From NCBI GenBank assembly GCA_030620095.1, contig JAUTXW010005178.1, forward strand, positions 62,001 to 126,000: 64,000 bases of DNA, read 5' to 3'. Below, in pieces: positions 1 through 11,747 of this stretch. The number at the start of each line of letters is the position of its first letter. Position 1 is the first letter of the stretch. This DNA comes from Kuschelorhynchus macadamiae. Taxonomy: Eukaryota; Arthropoda; Insecta; Coleoptera; Curculionidae. The translations under genes and the position numbers were made by a program. The notes beneath the pieces are model-generated. The model was not told the origin of the DNA. It was given only the letters and a program-made list of their open reading frames with translations, and made no database searches.

Positions 1-877
1 CCCAAGATATATACCTCTCTATAAATGTATGCAGTGACATTTGCTTTTGTTTAGCACTTCACCGTAAAAATTCGAGTTTTTTTCAGAACATCTACAACAT
101 GATCTTTCTTTTTGTACTTTCTCTACTTAAACTAGTACTAAGAAATATTCATATTGGTAGCAAAACATAGGCAAACACCATTAAAGAGAATAATAAGTTA
201 CATCATAAAGAATTTTCAAAGGAGGAAAACACTTAAAACAAAGAAAAGAACCGTTCTAGATTCTGAGGAAGTCTTCAATATATTGCTATTTTATGAAGGT
301 AAGAATATTTTGCTTTTATTATTTATTAACGTTTAACACACATTTCCCATAAAAGTTTCACCCAGTTCAAGACCTCAGTGAGGGAGACGTGAGACAAACA
401 CGTTAGTTTTGCGCCGAAATTTTACATCATTTAAGAAATGAGAAAACTTCACTAATAATATTATTTTCCCCCTCCCTTTATTGTAAGCAACCTATTTTGA
501 CACTGCTTTGACAGACGTAAGTGAAAGTTACTCAACAAGGTATTGGTTGCCCTTAACGACAGGATGTAAGTCAACTTACATCCCTAGGGAAATAATAATC
601 TAAAATTATTATAGTAGTTTTAATTTTTGATTTCATCAACATATTACAAAAATCTGGACAAAAATCTGGTGATATTAATTGAAATGAATATTAATGGTAC
701 AATTATTAGAATTATTCACATTATTAACAAAATTTGGAAACATGTTTTCTCGTTTCTTCTCGATGTGTATTACATCGTCTGACTCCACAGATCCTTCATT
801 TCTAACCAATGTTTCTGTCACTGTTGAAGAACTGCAAGAGACTTTTGGCTGGGTCTTATTGTATAAAATTTTATTGG
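1..877. other. Non-coding stretch with one short palindrome
   Basis: No coding region that I can support. The only structure seen is a near-continuous palindrome at 562-583, GGATGTAAGT and its complement around a 2-base centre. Short open frames here have no recognisable domain. Confidence 0.6.
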
Positions 878-1768
878 CTACTTCTTTTTATTATTGAGGC
901 TCTCAGCTACCTAACTTTCCGCAATAGTAGCGGATTTCCATCCACCATCTCGCTTGATAGCTAATACATCAACTCCAGTGTTTGCTACTAAACTTGCCGA
1001 CGCTCTTCTAAAAGAGTGTCTAGTATACATTTTGAAGTTCTCAACCTTTAGAAATTTCCCAATTTTGCTTGGAATTGACGAAAACGTATTTTTCCCGACA
1101 GGCTGGTTCAAGAACTTTCCATTTTGATATTGCATAAAGAAGCGCGGATTAATAATCATGTGGGATCTTGTATCAATGTACTTTGAACTATTTTGAAATG
1201 ACAAACCTGAGTGTCGTCACTTTTTGTCACTGTAAATGTACGTGATATTTCATTTTTGGAGTCAGGAATGGTCACAATTATGACTTCTTGACTTATTTTA
1301 ATATTGTCCATTTTCATTTCACAGAGTTCATTGCAACTTCCAGCAACTCCGATTACCATTACAACCTTCATCAATAAGTATATATCATCGGGGGCTTCAA
1401 GCATGAACTTATTCACATCTTCCCTGTTAAACACATTCGATTTTTTGGGTCTATAACTATCTTTTTCTTTTCAAAAGTGCTCGAAGTTTTGGATACTTAG
1501 AAATATCTATATTTTCCTCTACAAAAAAGGGTGGACTTCAACATCGAATACTCACACCACAAGCTTGATGGGGACTTCAATATAGCACTTTTTTCGTGAA
1601 AATACGCCAAAAACAAGTTTCTGCGACTGCAGTAGCCGTCTTGCTTTGGCACCAATTCTTAAAGGATTTATATGCTGCTTCATACCTTTTTTTCGACTTT
1701 TCCGGTAGTAGAGATAAACAAGCAATATTCGCTGATTCTTCTATGTCTGAAGCATCCATTTTGTCCAC
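878..1768 (-). pseudogene. Crypton-type tyrosine recombinase relic A
   Basis: Remains of a DNA-transposon tyrosine recombinase, which would cut and rejoin DNA through a tyrosine-phosphate bond. Pieces in order on the minus strand: an N-terminal block with SLLPEKSKKRYEAAYKSF (from the Met at 1768), a frameshifted SPSSLWCEYSMLKSTL, NIDISKYPKLRALLKRK, then FNREDVNKFMLEAPDD leading into GVAGSCNELCEM, and finally YTRHSFRRASASL plus DGGWKSATIAES. The HxxR box (HSFRR) and GGW are visible. The box I arginine expected in GACRR-type motifs is missing from GSCNEL, and the catalytic tyrosine after AES is a TAG stop at 911-913, followed by VAES. Several frameshifts separate the pieces. The family match rests on recalled Crypton/KIAA1958-like motifs. 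Clearly inactive; no termini were found. Confidence 0.8.
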
Positions 1769-2092
1769 ACAGAATCAAACAATTCGACTTCTTCAAACTT
1801 TTCGCTGTTGATAAAATAAAAACTGCCTATGTTGCTCTGGCAACGGATCACGGCTGCCTTCATAATTTAATGAGAATGCTATCAAATGTAATGATAATGA
1901 AAATCCAAAAATATATCCAGCATTTTCTTGTAAACATACAATACAGGGAGGGGGAAAAATGTTATATACTATATGGGATGTAAGTACATTAACCAGTCTC
2001 GAACTTTTTTGCCAGCCCTCGGTATCGCTCGTGCGCAAACTCGTCCTCGACTCTTGAATATTATTTATATCCCTAATAGTATAAATAACTAT

Positions 2093-2572
2093 TTTACTGA
2101 CGAGGCGAATTTCTTGACAGCAGGTATGTTCAATCGATTGAATAAAATATTCAGGTTGAGAGAAAATCCTCCCTAGAAGTAAAAAGTTCTAGCAGATTAT
2201 GTTTGATGGGGGTTTAACAGAACAAAAATATTTTAACTTTTTGAATAACTAAACAGAACACAAAACCGAACAAATTTTGAACATTCTGCCAAATCAAGAT
2301 AAATTAATTTGGCAACAAGATGGAGAGCCCCCACGCAATTTCGAAATAGTGACTTTTTGAATAATGAATACATTATGTGGATAGGCAAACACGGTCCCAT
2401 CCGATGGTTACCGAACAGCCCGGATCTAACGACGTTAGATTTTTTTTTGTAGGGTCATCTCAAGGCAAGTGTCTATTACAATCGATTTCAAAATGTACGG
2501 AATCCAGTAGCAGAAGACATAATGGTGTTAATCACAGAAAAGCCCCATTTTATATCTCATTCGATAAATAAA
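2093..2572 (+). pseudogene. Mariner/IS630-like (DUF4817-type) transposase relic A
   Basis: Decayed DDE transposase of the insect Tc1/mariner group whose proteins carry the signatures FSDEATF, QQDGAPPH and SPDLTPLDFFLWG. Visible here: FTDEANF from 2093, WQQDGEPPRNF near 2310, and from about 2343 LNNEYIMWIGKHGPIRW, SPDLTTLDFFL, a stop, then GHLKASVYYNRFQN. The Trp of FFLWG is TAG at 2450-2452. The three acidic residues are still readable, but frames are broken between blocks and the N-terminal helix-turn-helix is absent. No terminal repeats were recognised. It belongs to the same family as the relics at 21.9 and 59.8 kb. Confidence 0.75.
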
Positions 2573-2579
2573 TAAATTC

Positions 2580-4140
2580 AAGACCGTTATTTGATAATGC
2601 TATTAAAATAATGGAGGATATGTAAAAATGTAATAACTTCTATATGTGTGTTAACATTATTATTTTAATATGCAAAACAAAGTTGCACAACATTGATTTT
2701 TTCTTTAGTTGAATATCCCATATTAAAAGTAAAGAATTAGTAATTAATGCGGTTAATATAAGTGTCAGCGCACCGACAGTTCACTAGCTAATAGCTTGAC
2801 ATTTCCATGGCACATCAGATTTCGAGACTAATCCGTTCTTTTGATGTAATGTGCAAAACTGAGACTATGGCTGGAGCAAGTATAAAGAAAATCTCAAAGA
2901 AACAAAAAACATTATTTAAATTATCAATAATTTCAATTATCATTTAGTTAAGTCTCAGAGAATCCACTAAATTCGTCCGCAATTTGTAATTTTTGTATTG
3001 AGAATAAGTAACATTACTTGTCCGCCATTTTGGAGCCGACATCTTGTTTTTTTGTATACTAAAGTATGAAATTCTATTATCACGCAAACTAAATAGGTAC
3101 ATGCCTTTAAAGTTGATCGGTTATTTGATATCGATCAACCAATTTGATGGCAAATCGGAACAGAGAAGTAAGTTAATAAAGCGTGATTCAAATGTTTATA
3201 GATATTCTAATGCCAAGCATTGATAAAGCGTGCAGTTATTTACATTCATAATATAATCAATATTTTGCTGGTCTTATATTCCTTCTTTGTAGAATCTAGT
3301 AAAATAAGAAAAAAGTTAATTAAAACGTCGAATACAAATTAATCCTTAATTGCGATATTCTATTTGTGTTCCGCTAGTAACCATTTAGATCAGGGTGTTG
3401 CTAAAAAGTAATTATTTATCATTCAAAATTCAAACGTCAAGTACCATTTGCCAGTTTTCGTAACTGGAGCTATTAAAAATGACGCAACACTGTTTTTCTA
3501 ATTTATAAACTACATTGCTAGTCGCCAATATCTGAAGCTGGTTTTGATTTATAGCAAATAAATGCTAAAACTCCCAAATTTAAAATCTTCTCAGGTGTTT
3601 TATTTGACAATAACAGTTTTTAGGTAAAAAACTCGAAGTAGGTCGCACACAAAAAAGCAAAAAGCGACCCTTTTAAAAAATCCGTATCCTGGGAAAAGTA
3701 CACCCCTTGAAAGAACCCGACCCTCGCAGAGAAATTTCAATCTGCGATTTTTTACGTAAATAAGTTTTTTCACCGTGAATGGTTGAGCAGATTAAAATTG
3801 ACGTATCTAGGATAGGATCGAAATAATTCGTGAGAAATTTACATTTTTACTGAAAAAGAAGGATGAAAGGATTCTAGGTAGAATGCGTAATTTAATAAAC
3901 CCTTCTCAACCCTAAAAAGATTCAGAAAAATAAAGTTTTCAAACTTATGCCTAGAAATAACGAAATGTGAAAGGTGTGTGGGCTTATTATTAAAAACGAG
4001 TTGCAAGTTGAATGTAGAATGAAAGTTGATATTTTATTTATAGTAAAAAATATGTTGATAAGTTTTATTCATATTCTTATTTTGTTTTTATACTTTTTTG
4101 ATGGCAAAATCTTGTAGTGGTTTAGTGTGCAATTTGATAA
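2580..4140. other. AT-rich spacer, nothing recognised
   Basis: AT-rich sequence with no supportable coding region, repeat array or RNA gene. Short frames are stop-rich and unlike any family I know. Confidence 0.5.
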
Positions 4141-4194
4141 CGTAAATATTAGGGTCAATAATTACATCTAGTAATTTTAGTTACTTATGAAATA

Positions 4195-4275
4195 ACGGTG
4201 GAATTACTTTCCAACGTTTCGCCTTTAAATACACGAGCCATCTTCAGTGATCATAAGTTAAAAAGATCAGAACAC
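4195..4275 (-). repeat. Penelope-like terminal motif, copy 1
   Basis: On the minus strand this reads CACTGAAGATGGCTCGTG, then AAAGGCGAAACGTTGGAAAG and AATTCC. The same order of blocks occurs at 15.47-15.53 kb, directly downstream of a Penelope reverse transcriptase on the same strand, and in shortened form near 34.75 kb. It is therefore read as an orphan Penelope pLTR end. The CTGAAGA...CGAAAC pair resembles the hammerhead-ribozyme core reported in Penelope-like elements; activity is inference. Confidence 0.6.
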
Positions 4276-4566
4276 TGAATGAGCTTAGAGAGATTTAAGC
4301 AGGTTTTTATAGCCAGTACTTACCAAACGGTAACCTGGTAACTTGTATATCTGTAATGATATTTGTTGGATGCTTTAATATTTCAGTAGATGAATTGAAC
4401 TGCGAAAAGGACTAAATGGTTTTTTTCATGTCCACTCAAAAAATCAATAAATTTCCTCTACCTGGAACTTTCTTCGTTATCTTAGTCTTAACTTTTATTA
4501 GAAATAGTGAAGTGTGACCCAATTTAGTTCCGCACGTAGTTATTTAGTAACACATATACCTACATA

Positions 4567-5544
4567 CAGGGTGTCCCAGAAGGTCTTACTAATATTTTAG
4601 GAATACATAGATTTGATTCAAATATCGCGATTTAGCCATACTTGCCTTAGTCCAAAAATTAATATTAAGAAGGATACAGGGTGATTAAGTTAAAATTTTA
4701 TTTTCGATTTTTTAAAATAATATTTGTTATTGTGATTGTGTTTGAGATATTAAAATTCAAATTGGTGATACCGGTTTTTTTATAGCCAGTAATAATAATA
4801 CGCCTTTAATTTTGATGTAACTTGAAGAGGGCGCTACAAGCGCTACTTTTCGCTCTTAAAAATATTGTATCTTTTTTATATACAAAATTACTTTGTATAG
4901 AAAAAATAGGTTCTACTGTCTTTTCTCCCAAAAAAACGATACCATTTACAAGATATTTACTGTTTTATTATTTATTATTTAGCATATTAAGTTCTATCAT
5001 TTTTATAAATTGTAATAAATCGTTCCGAAATAAAGTTAATATGTTTCTTTGCGACAGATGCGTTAATTCCAATTGATTCTTGTTTTATCAAAATGATAAA
5101 ACTCGAATATCCTAAATGGTGAGTACACGGGGTTGTTTCAAGTAATAAAACAGCAAATATCTCGGAAACGGTAAAATTTAGGTAGATTTATAAGGTATAG
5201 CTTTTTTGTGAATAAAAGATAATAGAAAATATTTTTTCTATATAAAACTTTCTAATTTTGTATTCAACAAAGTTAGAACATTTTTAAATACAAAAAGCGC
5301 TCCTAGCGCCCTCTACAAGTTACATCAAAATTGAACGCGTATTATTATCACTGGCCATAAAAAATCCGTTATCACCAATTTGCACTTTAATATCTCAAAA
5401 CCCAGGGATACTAATTAAAAATAATAAAATCAAAAATAAAATTTTAATTTAATCACTCTGTATCTTTCTTAATATTAACTTTTGGACTAAGGCAAGTATG
5501 GCTTAATCTCCTAAAATATTGGTAGGACATTTTGGGACACCTTG
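4567..5544. mobile_element. Foldback MITE with ~290-bp terminal inverted repeats
   Basis: A non-autonomous element of 978 bp. The left end starts CAGGGTGTCCCAGAAGGTCT and the right end, reverse-complemented, starts CAAGGTGTCCCAAAATGTCC. Both ends are flanked by TA (4565-4566 and 5545-5546), as expected for Tc1/mariner-type integration. The arms stay similar for about 290 bp: each contains TTAGCCATACTTGCCTTAGT, GATACAGGGTGATTAA or close variants, CAAATTGGTGATA and GATGTAACTTGNAGAGGGCG. The core (about 4860-5285) has no credible coding region; the open frame at 4822-5076 is not conserved-looking and lies partly in the arm. Confidence 0.85.
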
Positions 5545-5589
5545 TATATTGTCTTTTCAAACACTTTTGATTGGGCGGTAAGTTGTTCT

Positions 5590-6440
5590 ACCGTATTGGA
5601 TTCATACTAATATTTTAACAGTTTCTACCTAGGGGTCACTTGATTTTTGGACATAATTTAAAATAAATTGAATAAGTAGTTTAGTAGTAGTTACACTGAT
5701 TTTTTAAGACTGCCTTTTTGTTCCGTCATGTTAAATTGGTACCAGTTTATTAAGTCGCCATTTTATTTCGCCATCTTGGATTCGTGTCAACATTTGTCAG
5801 TTGATTTTTACGTAATACTTGATTTTTGTGCAAATTTCTAGGTAAATTGGGTAAATACTTGTTTAGAAATATTCTTTTTTTACATTTCACTAGGTCGCCA
5901 TTTTTTGCCACCTTGGATTCTTACGAAAATTTCACCAGTTGATTTCTACGTAATACTTAATTTTTGTGTGAAATTTCAGGTAAATTAGATAAGTTGTTTG
6001 TTAGTAATATTTTTTAACATTTCACTAGGTTGTCATTTTGCTCCGCTATATTGGATTTTTACTAAAATATAACCATTTCATCTTCTTATGACCCTTGATT
6101 TTTGACTAAAATTTAATGTTAATCGGATAAATAGTTTTTTATGATGCGTGCAGACAGACCGACGAAATTGAGAAAACCAGGCACGTAGCAAGAAAATCGG
6201 TTCGGGGTAGGGGGGAGGGGGGGTCCAAACAAGAAATTCATTCTCAGGAAAATTATTAAGAAGCATGCTAACACCAACATATTTTCAATATTTCGGGAAC
6301 ACGGGGGTGAGAATCCAGACCGTCAGATCCCCCCTCACCCGTCTACGTGCCTGGTGAAAACATGTTTTTTGGTCTCTAAAGACTAGGTGATTTTTTCACG
6401 ATTACAATACTTCCCTTTTACGAGGGAAGTAAAAATTTTA
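5590..6440 (+). repeat. Tandem ~138-bp units leading into a dispersed repeat
   Basis: Four diverged units built around CGCCAT...TTGGATTC...CAGTTGATTT...CGTAATACTT...TTTTTGTG...TTTCAGGTAAATT. The GGA of TTGGATTC falls at about 5598, 5778, 5915 and 6053, so the last three units repeat every 137-138 bases. The tail contains GACAGACCGACGAAATTGAG, an AAACATG block and TTCACGATTACAATACTTCC followed by GAGGGAAGTAAAAA. Related copies lie near 41.30-41.43 kb (minus), 46.32-46.43 kb (plus) and 51.34-51.72 kb (minus). No protein is evident. Confidence 0.7.
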
Positions 6441-6466
6441 ATATCTGTGTGGTAGAAAAAAATATA

Positions 6467-7313
6467 CAGGGTGACCATTAAAGTTTGCATCATAGTGGAT
6501 TTTTTTAATAGCTGACTTAAGTAAAATTTAAGTTCACAAAAAATTTAAGTTGACAATAGGAAAGATAGTCACGTGATTTATCCTAATATATTAAAATTTG
6601 GCATCTTTACAAAAAGTGGCAGGGAACTGAATTTTTTCAAAAAATTTGAAAAACGGTAAAGAAAAAAGTTATTTATTTATGATTTTATAGTGATATGCCA
6701 AATTTATGGGTTGACTTCAAATTACTCTCATATTTTTTAACTGTATGCATTTTCACTTTACCGAATTTAAGCGAAACCTGACTTAAACTATCTATTTTTG
6801 ATACATTCATCGCTCAAATGCGTTTAGTTATAATATTTGTTTAAATTGAGTTATTTTACTAAAATCTTTAATAAAAACGAAACTGGGAACACCCTTTTTT
6901 CTATTTCTATATTGTCCTTTGTAAAAATAAATAGAATATTTTTATTACATTATTGAAATTACCAAATAAAGCCTAAATTAATAACCAATCTAAAAAAATA
7001 ATTTAACAAATTCTTCAACCAAGGACTCTGTAATAATTATAACAGTGATAGTTTAATTAAGGTTTACTCACATTCGGTTACTTAGGTGAAAAGTCAAGAA
7101 GTTAAAAAAAATTTGAAACCGATAGAGTAATCAAAACCGAAAAGGTAGTTTTTTGCTTTTTTTTTTAAACAAATGTCAATATTGACAGGTAAAACAAATT
7201 ACGTGGCTAACCGTTCATGTCATTGATTTATTTTTTAAGTAAAATCTTTGTGCAAATTCACATTTTCTAAAGTCATTTATTATAGAAAAACTTGAAATTT
7301 CTTGGTCACACTG
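6467..7313. mobile_element. Possible TA-flanked MITE with short inverted ends
   Basis: The left end is CAGGGTGACCATTAAAG and the reverse-complemented right end is CAGTGTGACCAAGAAAT. Both are bordered by TA (6465-6466, 7314-7315). Only about the first ten bases match well (9 of 10), so chance pairing is possible. The interior has no coding region. It adjoins the repeat at 5590-6440. Confidence 0.4.
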
Positions 7314-8015
7314 TACATCTGAGAATTTTTTTCAACTCATTTTGGGAACTGGGAAAATATTATTAATTAAAATAATTAATGTGAAGAGTATTTTTAGGGA
7401 AAAATAAAACCGTATAATTAACAACACAATCCTAAAATAAAATATCATTTTTCTAAGTGTGGTTATGATTTAAAAAAAAGACACAACATATTTACTAAAC
7501 ATTTAAACAAAAATAATCATAATAATGACAAAACTAAATGCTAATTAAACAAACACTAGCTTAGTCATTTACGCCAATATTATATGATTTTTATACTACT
7601 AATAGATAAAGCTGTTGTTGTTGGTGTTGCCGCCATATGGTTTTTAATGATTTTTAATTTAAAGAAACTTTTATTACTGGCAAGAGTACACCAAGGTGCA
7701 ATTTGCAAAACTAACGGATAATGACATGAATATTTTTATGTATTTAATTTCCTGCTGATACATTACCACGTTAAATACTCTTGCACCAAACATTTTTTAA
7801 TGAGCGTTTCAGTTTCTCGGTGTTCTATACATAAAATTCAGATATTAATTTGCAATATTTCTGTAAGTCATATTGATCATCATAATACATAAAGAGAAGA
7901 ACTTCTAACTGAGAACCATACAGCAGGTACCATAAGACCTGTTTTGACCTGCGCAACTTTCAAAGTGATACGATATTGTCATTGCCAATTAAGCAATTTT
8001 CAAAGTTTTTTGTTG

Positions 8016-8130
8016 AGAGAAAGACCAGAAGATGTCGCACGTGCCGTTGCATTGAATGACGATGGCCGCAGACTATGGCTCAAGGCACCAAGGTGTTGTC
8101 CGCCCAAAACATTTGAAGTTAAACTCTAAA
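8016..8130 (+). pseudogene. Tc1-like transposase N-terminal scrap
   Basis: The translation contains RERPEDVARAVALNDDGRR, which matches the beginning of Tc1-type (DD34E) transposases, where a PEDVARAVALxDDGRS stretch opens the paired-like helix-turn-helix. The similarity is lost after the first helix, where the reading becomes KAPRCCPPKTFEVKL and stops. No catalytic domain follows. It is a fragment too short to place in an element. Confidence 0.6.
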
Positions 8131-9091
8131 CAATTCTGATCTAGTTAAATATTTGGAACGCCGTCGACCAAACTTTTTTAGCAACGCTGGTGATACTTTT
8201 AAATAGGAATAAAATTCCTGGCCAGTTTTATTAATACTGATTGTTAAAATTGACATAGGCTGTTGTTTATTGAATATTTCCAGTAGCTCAAATTTTATTA
8301 ATTAAACTAAAAACTCTTTCCGACGACGTTTTGGTACTAGGCAGACACAAAACATATTCAGTAATCTTGTAGAAAAATTCTAATGGTTTAATAATTATTG
8401 TCTTAAAAGTGGTTGAATATTTTAACTCAGAGATTTTCTGTAGTTGCCTTTCTGCTGTTACATTCTAAAACTTATTCTGGGGTAATATAATTTGTAATTA
8501 TCACTTTTGGATATTTTCTCATATTGAAACTGTTAACATTAAAAATTTTGTATATTTTGATAGTATAAACATGAGTCCTCGAAAAACTAACACAGTGGGA
8601 TATTTATCAATACTCAAAAATATGACTCTAGTATCTGATACATTTTCAAATCCCGTTCCACTGTAGACATGGGGGCGACTATCTTGTTTAGATGGTTAAC
8701 GTTTTAGAATGTCATATTCTATTATTTGATAACAGGACATTTTTGCGTCCCATGTCAAAAAAGTTAAAAAGCAAAACAGAGCAAATTTCCTCTTAACTAG
8801 GTACGCAAAAGTTATACGTAGGTCTACTAAAAATTTATTAAAAAAATTTGGTTTCTAATTTTTGCAAAAATATAAGTCAATTTTGTTATAAATGTGTAAA
8901 TACATTTTCATATACCCTGTATATTGTCATTTGCGCAATGTAAAGCCATTGTAAACGATTGCCATAAAAGACAAAGAAACGCCATTTTCATTTTCAAATT
9001 ACAGATTAAAAGAAAAGTGTTTTAAGAAATATACAAGGCACTGAAGTCTCGGGTACGTTAAAAATTTACTTATTTTTTTAGGATCAGTTTA

Positions 9092-9340
9092 CAGTATACA
9101 TATATACATATATAAACCCGATGACAATACAATATTATGATGTCCATTCGTAAATGTCTTATACAGGGTGCGCAAAAAATGCTAAAAAGTACAAAACACT
9201 CTCCGTTATCAAAAATGACCGAGATTTGGTATACATTCATAAACCTGATGACAATACAATATTATAGTGTGTCTAATCGTGAATGTCTTATACATGGTGC
9301 GTAAAAAATAAATGTTAAAAAGTACAAAATAAAATAAATG
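9092..9340 (+). repeat. Two-copy tandem repeat, 127-bp period
   Basis: The block ATGACAATACAATATTATGA begins at 9121, and ATGACAATACAATATTATAG begins at 9248, 127 bases later. Both copies continue into CGTGAATGTCTTATACANGG-like text, then TGCGNAAAAAAT and TTAAAAAGTACAAAA, and both are preceded by GTATACAT...ATAAACC. The internal TACAGGGTG resembles element termini elsewhere in the window. Confidence 0.75.
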
Positions 9341-9344
9341 TAAA

Positions 9345-11740
9345 AAAATATTTTTTGTCTGGACTCTTACCGTTTTTAAGGAAAATATAACCATGAAAAT
9401 GTATCATTTTTGGGAAAGTGCATACTAACATTTAACCTTTATATTTCCATACATAACATGAAATTCTGGACATATTTAATTTTTCATATTAATGCCTCAA
9501 ATTTTGTTAACATCCTGAGAATGACATTATTACTAATCAAAACAAAATAATTTAAAATGACAATTCTCCAAACCCTGTATTTCTTCGATCGGTAATAAAA
9601 ATAAGTTGAATCTAAAAAAAATTTTATGCCCAAGAAGGGTTAAGAACTCGAAAGTACATACATTTTGAGAGGATGAGCTCAATAACCCATTATATGCCCG
9701 GGGGTTCTTTAACTAAAAAAGTTTCAAATAATTGCCTTTTCTCATGAATCTTCGAATCTAGAAATGCATCACTTTTCAAACTACTCAGTAAAAAACTAAC
9801 AAGACTTTCAATAAATTCCCCAACAAAAAAGTTCCTCAGAAAATTGTATTTTGAAAAGAGCGTTGCGCCGTTACGAGTGGCGAAGTCATAAGGAAACCGA
9901 AGAAAATTCTAAAAGAAAAGCGCGCTAAAGGCGAATTTCCCAAGCAAAGACATTAAAATCAATACAGGACAGTATATGCTATAATATATCTGCAGTTCGC
10001 CATTTCCATAGAACCTGGATACGTAGTCCGAGGGCAAAAGTCTGAAACAAATTCTAACATTTAAATATTAAATAATATTTTCAATTATAAAATTACAATC
10101 TCTGGGAGTTAAAGCGTCTGCGCTTTGTAAACAAGACAAATATCCTGATCTACCCTAAGTCGCTGGTAGAGTTATGTGTTGGTCAATTGAACAGTGTTAT
10201 GGGTTCTGGGTTGCAACTCCTTGGCGAATATAAGCGCATGCGACGCCGCACAGTAGTCAATTTTAGCGATCTGGCAGGTGATAAATCAAAAAATAAAAAT
10301 GTTTCCAAATGCTTTTATTGTGACAAATAGTTAGCCTATGAACGCCACAAACTTATAAAACAAAATTGAGCAATAGCACCATTTTTGGTCGGGCTGTTAA
10401 AAACGATGTTATATCTAGGCGGCTATGGTAAGCCTAATAATCTGATATAATATTATTGTTGCCCTGTTTACTTGTTTAGTCTATACGTGTCATGTAAAAT
10501 TTTGTGTGAGTATTATATTTTCTATAGAGTCTACAATGGGGAAGTAGCACTTGTCCAAACTTGTTATTTTTAGTTTTGATATTTTAAAAAAATAATAGAT
10601 ATATGTGTCATTTTTGAGAGATAATATTGGGAATTTTTATTTTTGAGAAACTAGAGACGCCGATATGTGTTAGTAAATCGCCACCGACTATTTTTTGAAG
10701 TCAGGATTGGTAGTAACTCCAAAAAATGTAGCTGCAATTTTTGGAGATATAGACATTTTTTCATGTGGTACAATATAGCCTCTAGTGATACTGATATGCC
10801 CTTTAGGTGTTTTTCGCTCATTTCAGCACAACCGATCAAACTGAAATTTGACACATGTACGTAGTTCTATCGGCGCTTTATTTTGTATTTAAAATCAAGG
10901 TGGCTCATCCAATACGGCGGATGGTAGTTTTGAAATGAGCTTTCATATTTTCTTTGATTGAGAGTGCAAAAAGTGAAATGATGTACTGTATAAAGAAACC
11001 TTAATACCCCTTTACAACTAATATACCGGGTGATCTTATAATAAAATAAAGTTATACAGGATGTTGCAAATCGCATGCGTACCATGAGGATCTTGGAAAA
11101 CGTAAGAAATACGAGGTCGGTTATATTGCGGAAAAGTTGCGCATTGCTGGGCCTAATAATATACCGTTTTGAAAATAATCGTTTACCCCCTGCTTGAAAT
11201 TTAAAAGAGAGGGAAAAATGAAAAAATAAATATCTTTGATTGTTGATTTATTTTTTCTTACCTACGTGTATTTTAATAGTTTACTATGCACTAATGTTCG
11301 TGCTGGCTTTCTCAAATTTCGTTTAATGTCTTTTTTGACCCTCCTTTTTAACCTTAACTATGACAAAAAGTTTTAGCATACCCTTTGATGTTTTTGTGGA
11401 AAAATAACGTTATTTGAAGAATTATAACATTTAAATAATGGCTCTAAGAGTAGAGCCAACACCGTCTCTACTAGAAAGCCTGGAAACGGCAGTTGACAGC
11501 TTGCGATGAGTCATCACTAGTAGTTAATTTTTGTAGTTAACGGCGTGTTTTTTGCATTCATTTTTACAAATAAATTAGACCTTTAGTAGTTTTTAACTAT
11601 TTCTGTACATATTTGTGTTAGTGCTATTAGTTTTGAGACTGGTGCTATAAAACTTTCGTCAAAATAAAATTTTGTGGTAGTGAGGTTAACACTTGAACTC
11701 TAATAAAAACTGGGTTTTCAAAGAAATATTTTAATTTAGA
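9345..11740. other. Spacer, nothing recognised
   Basis: No supportable gene. The part at 10640-11085 has the look of a dispersed repeat, with pairs such as CGATCAAACTGAAATTTG and a TATACCGGGTGATC end-like motif, but no partner copy was found in this window. Confidence 0.4.
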
Positions 11741-11747
11741 TAGAACA

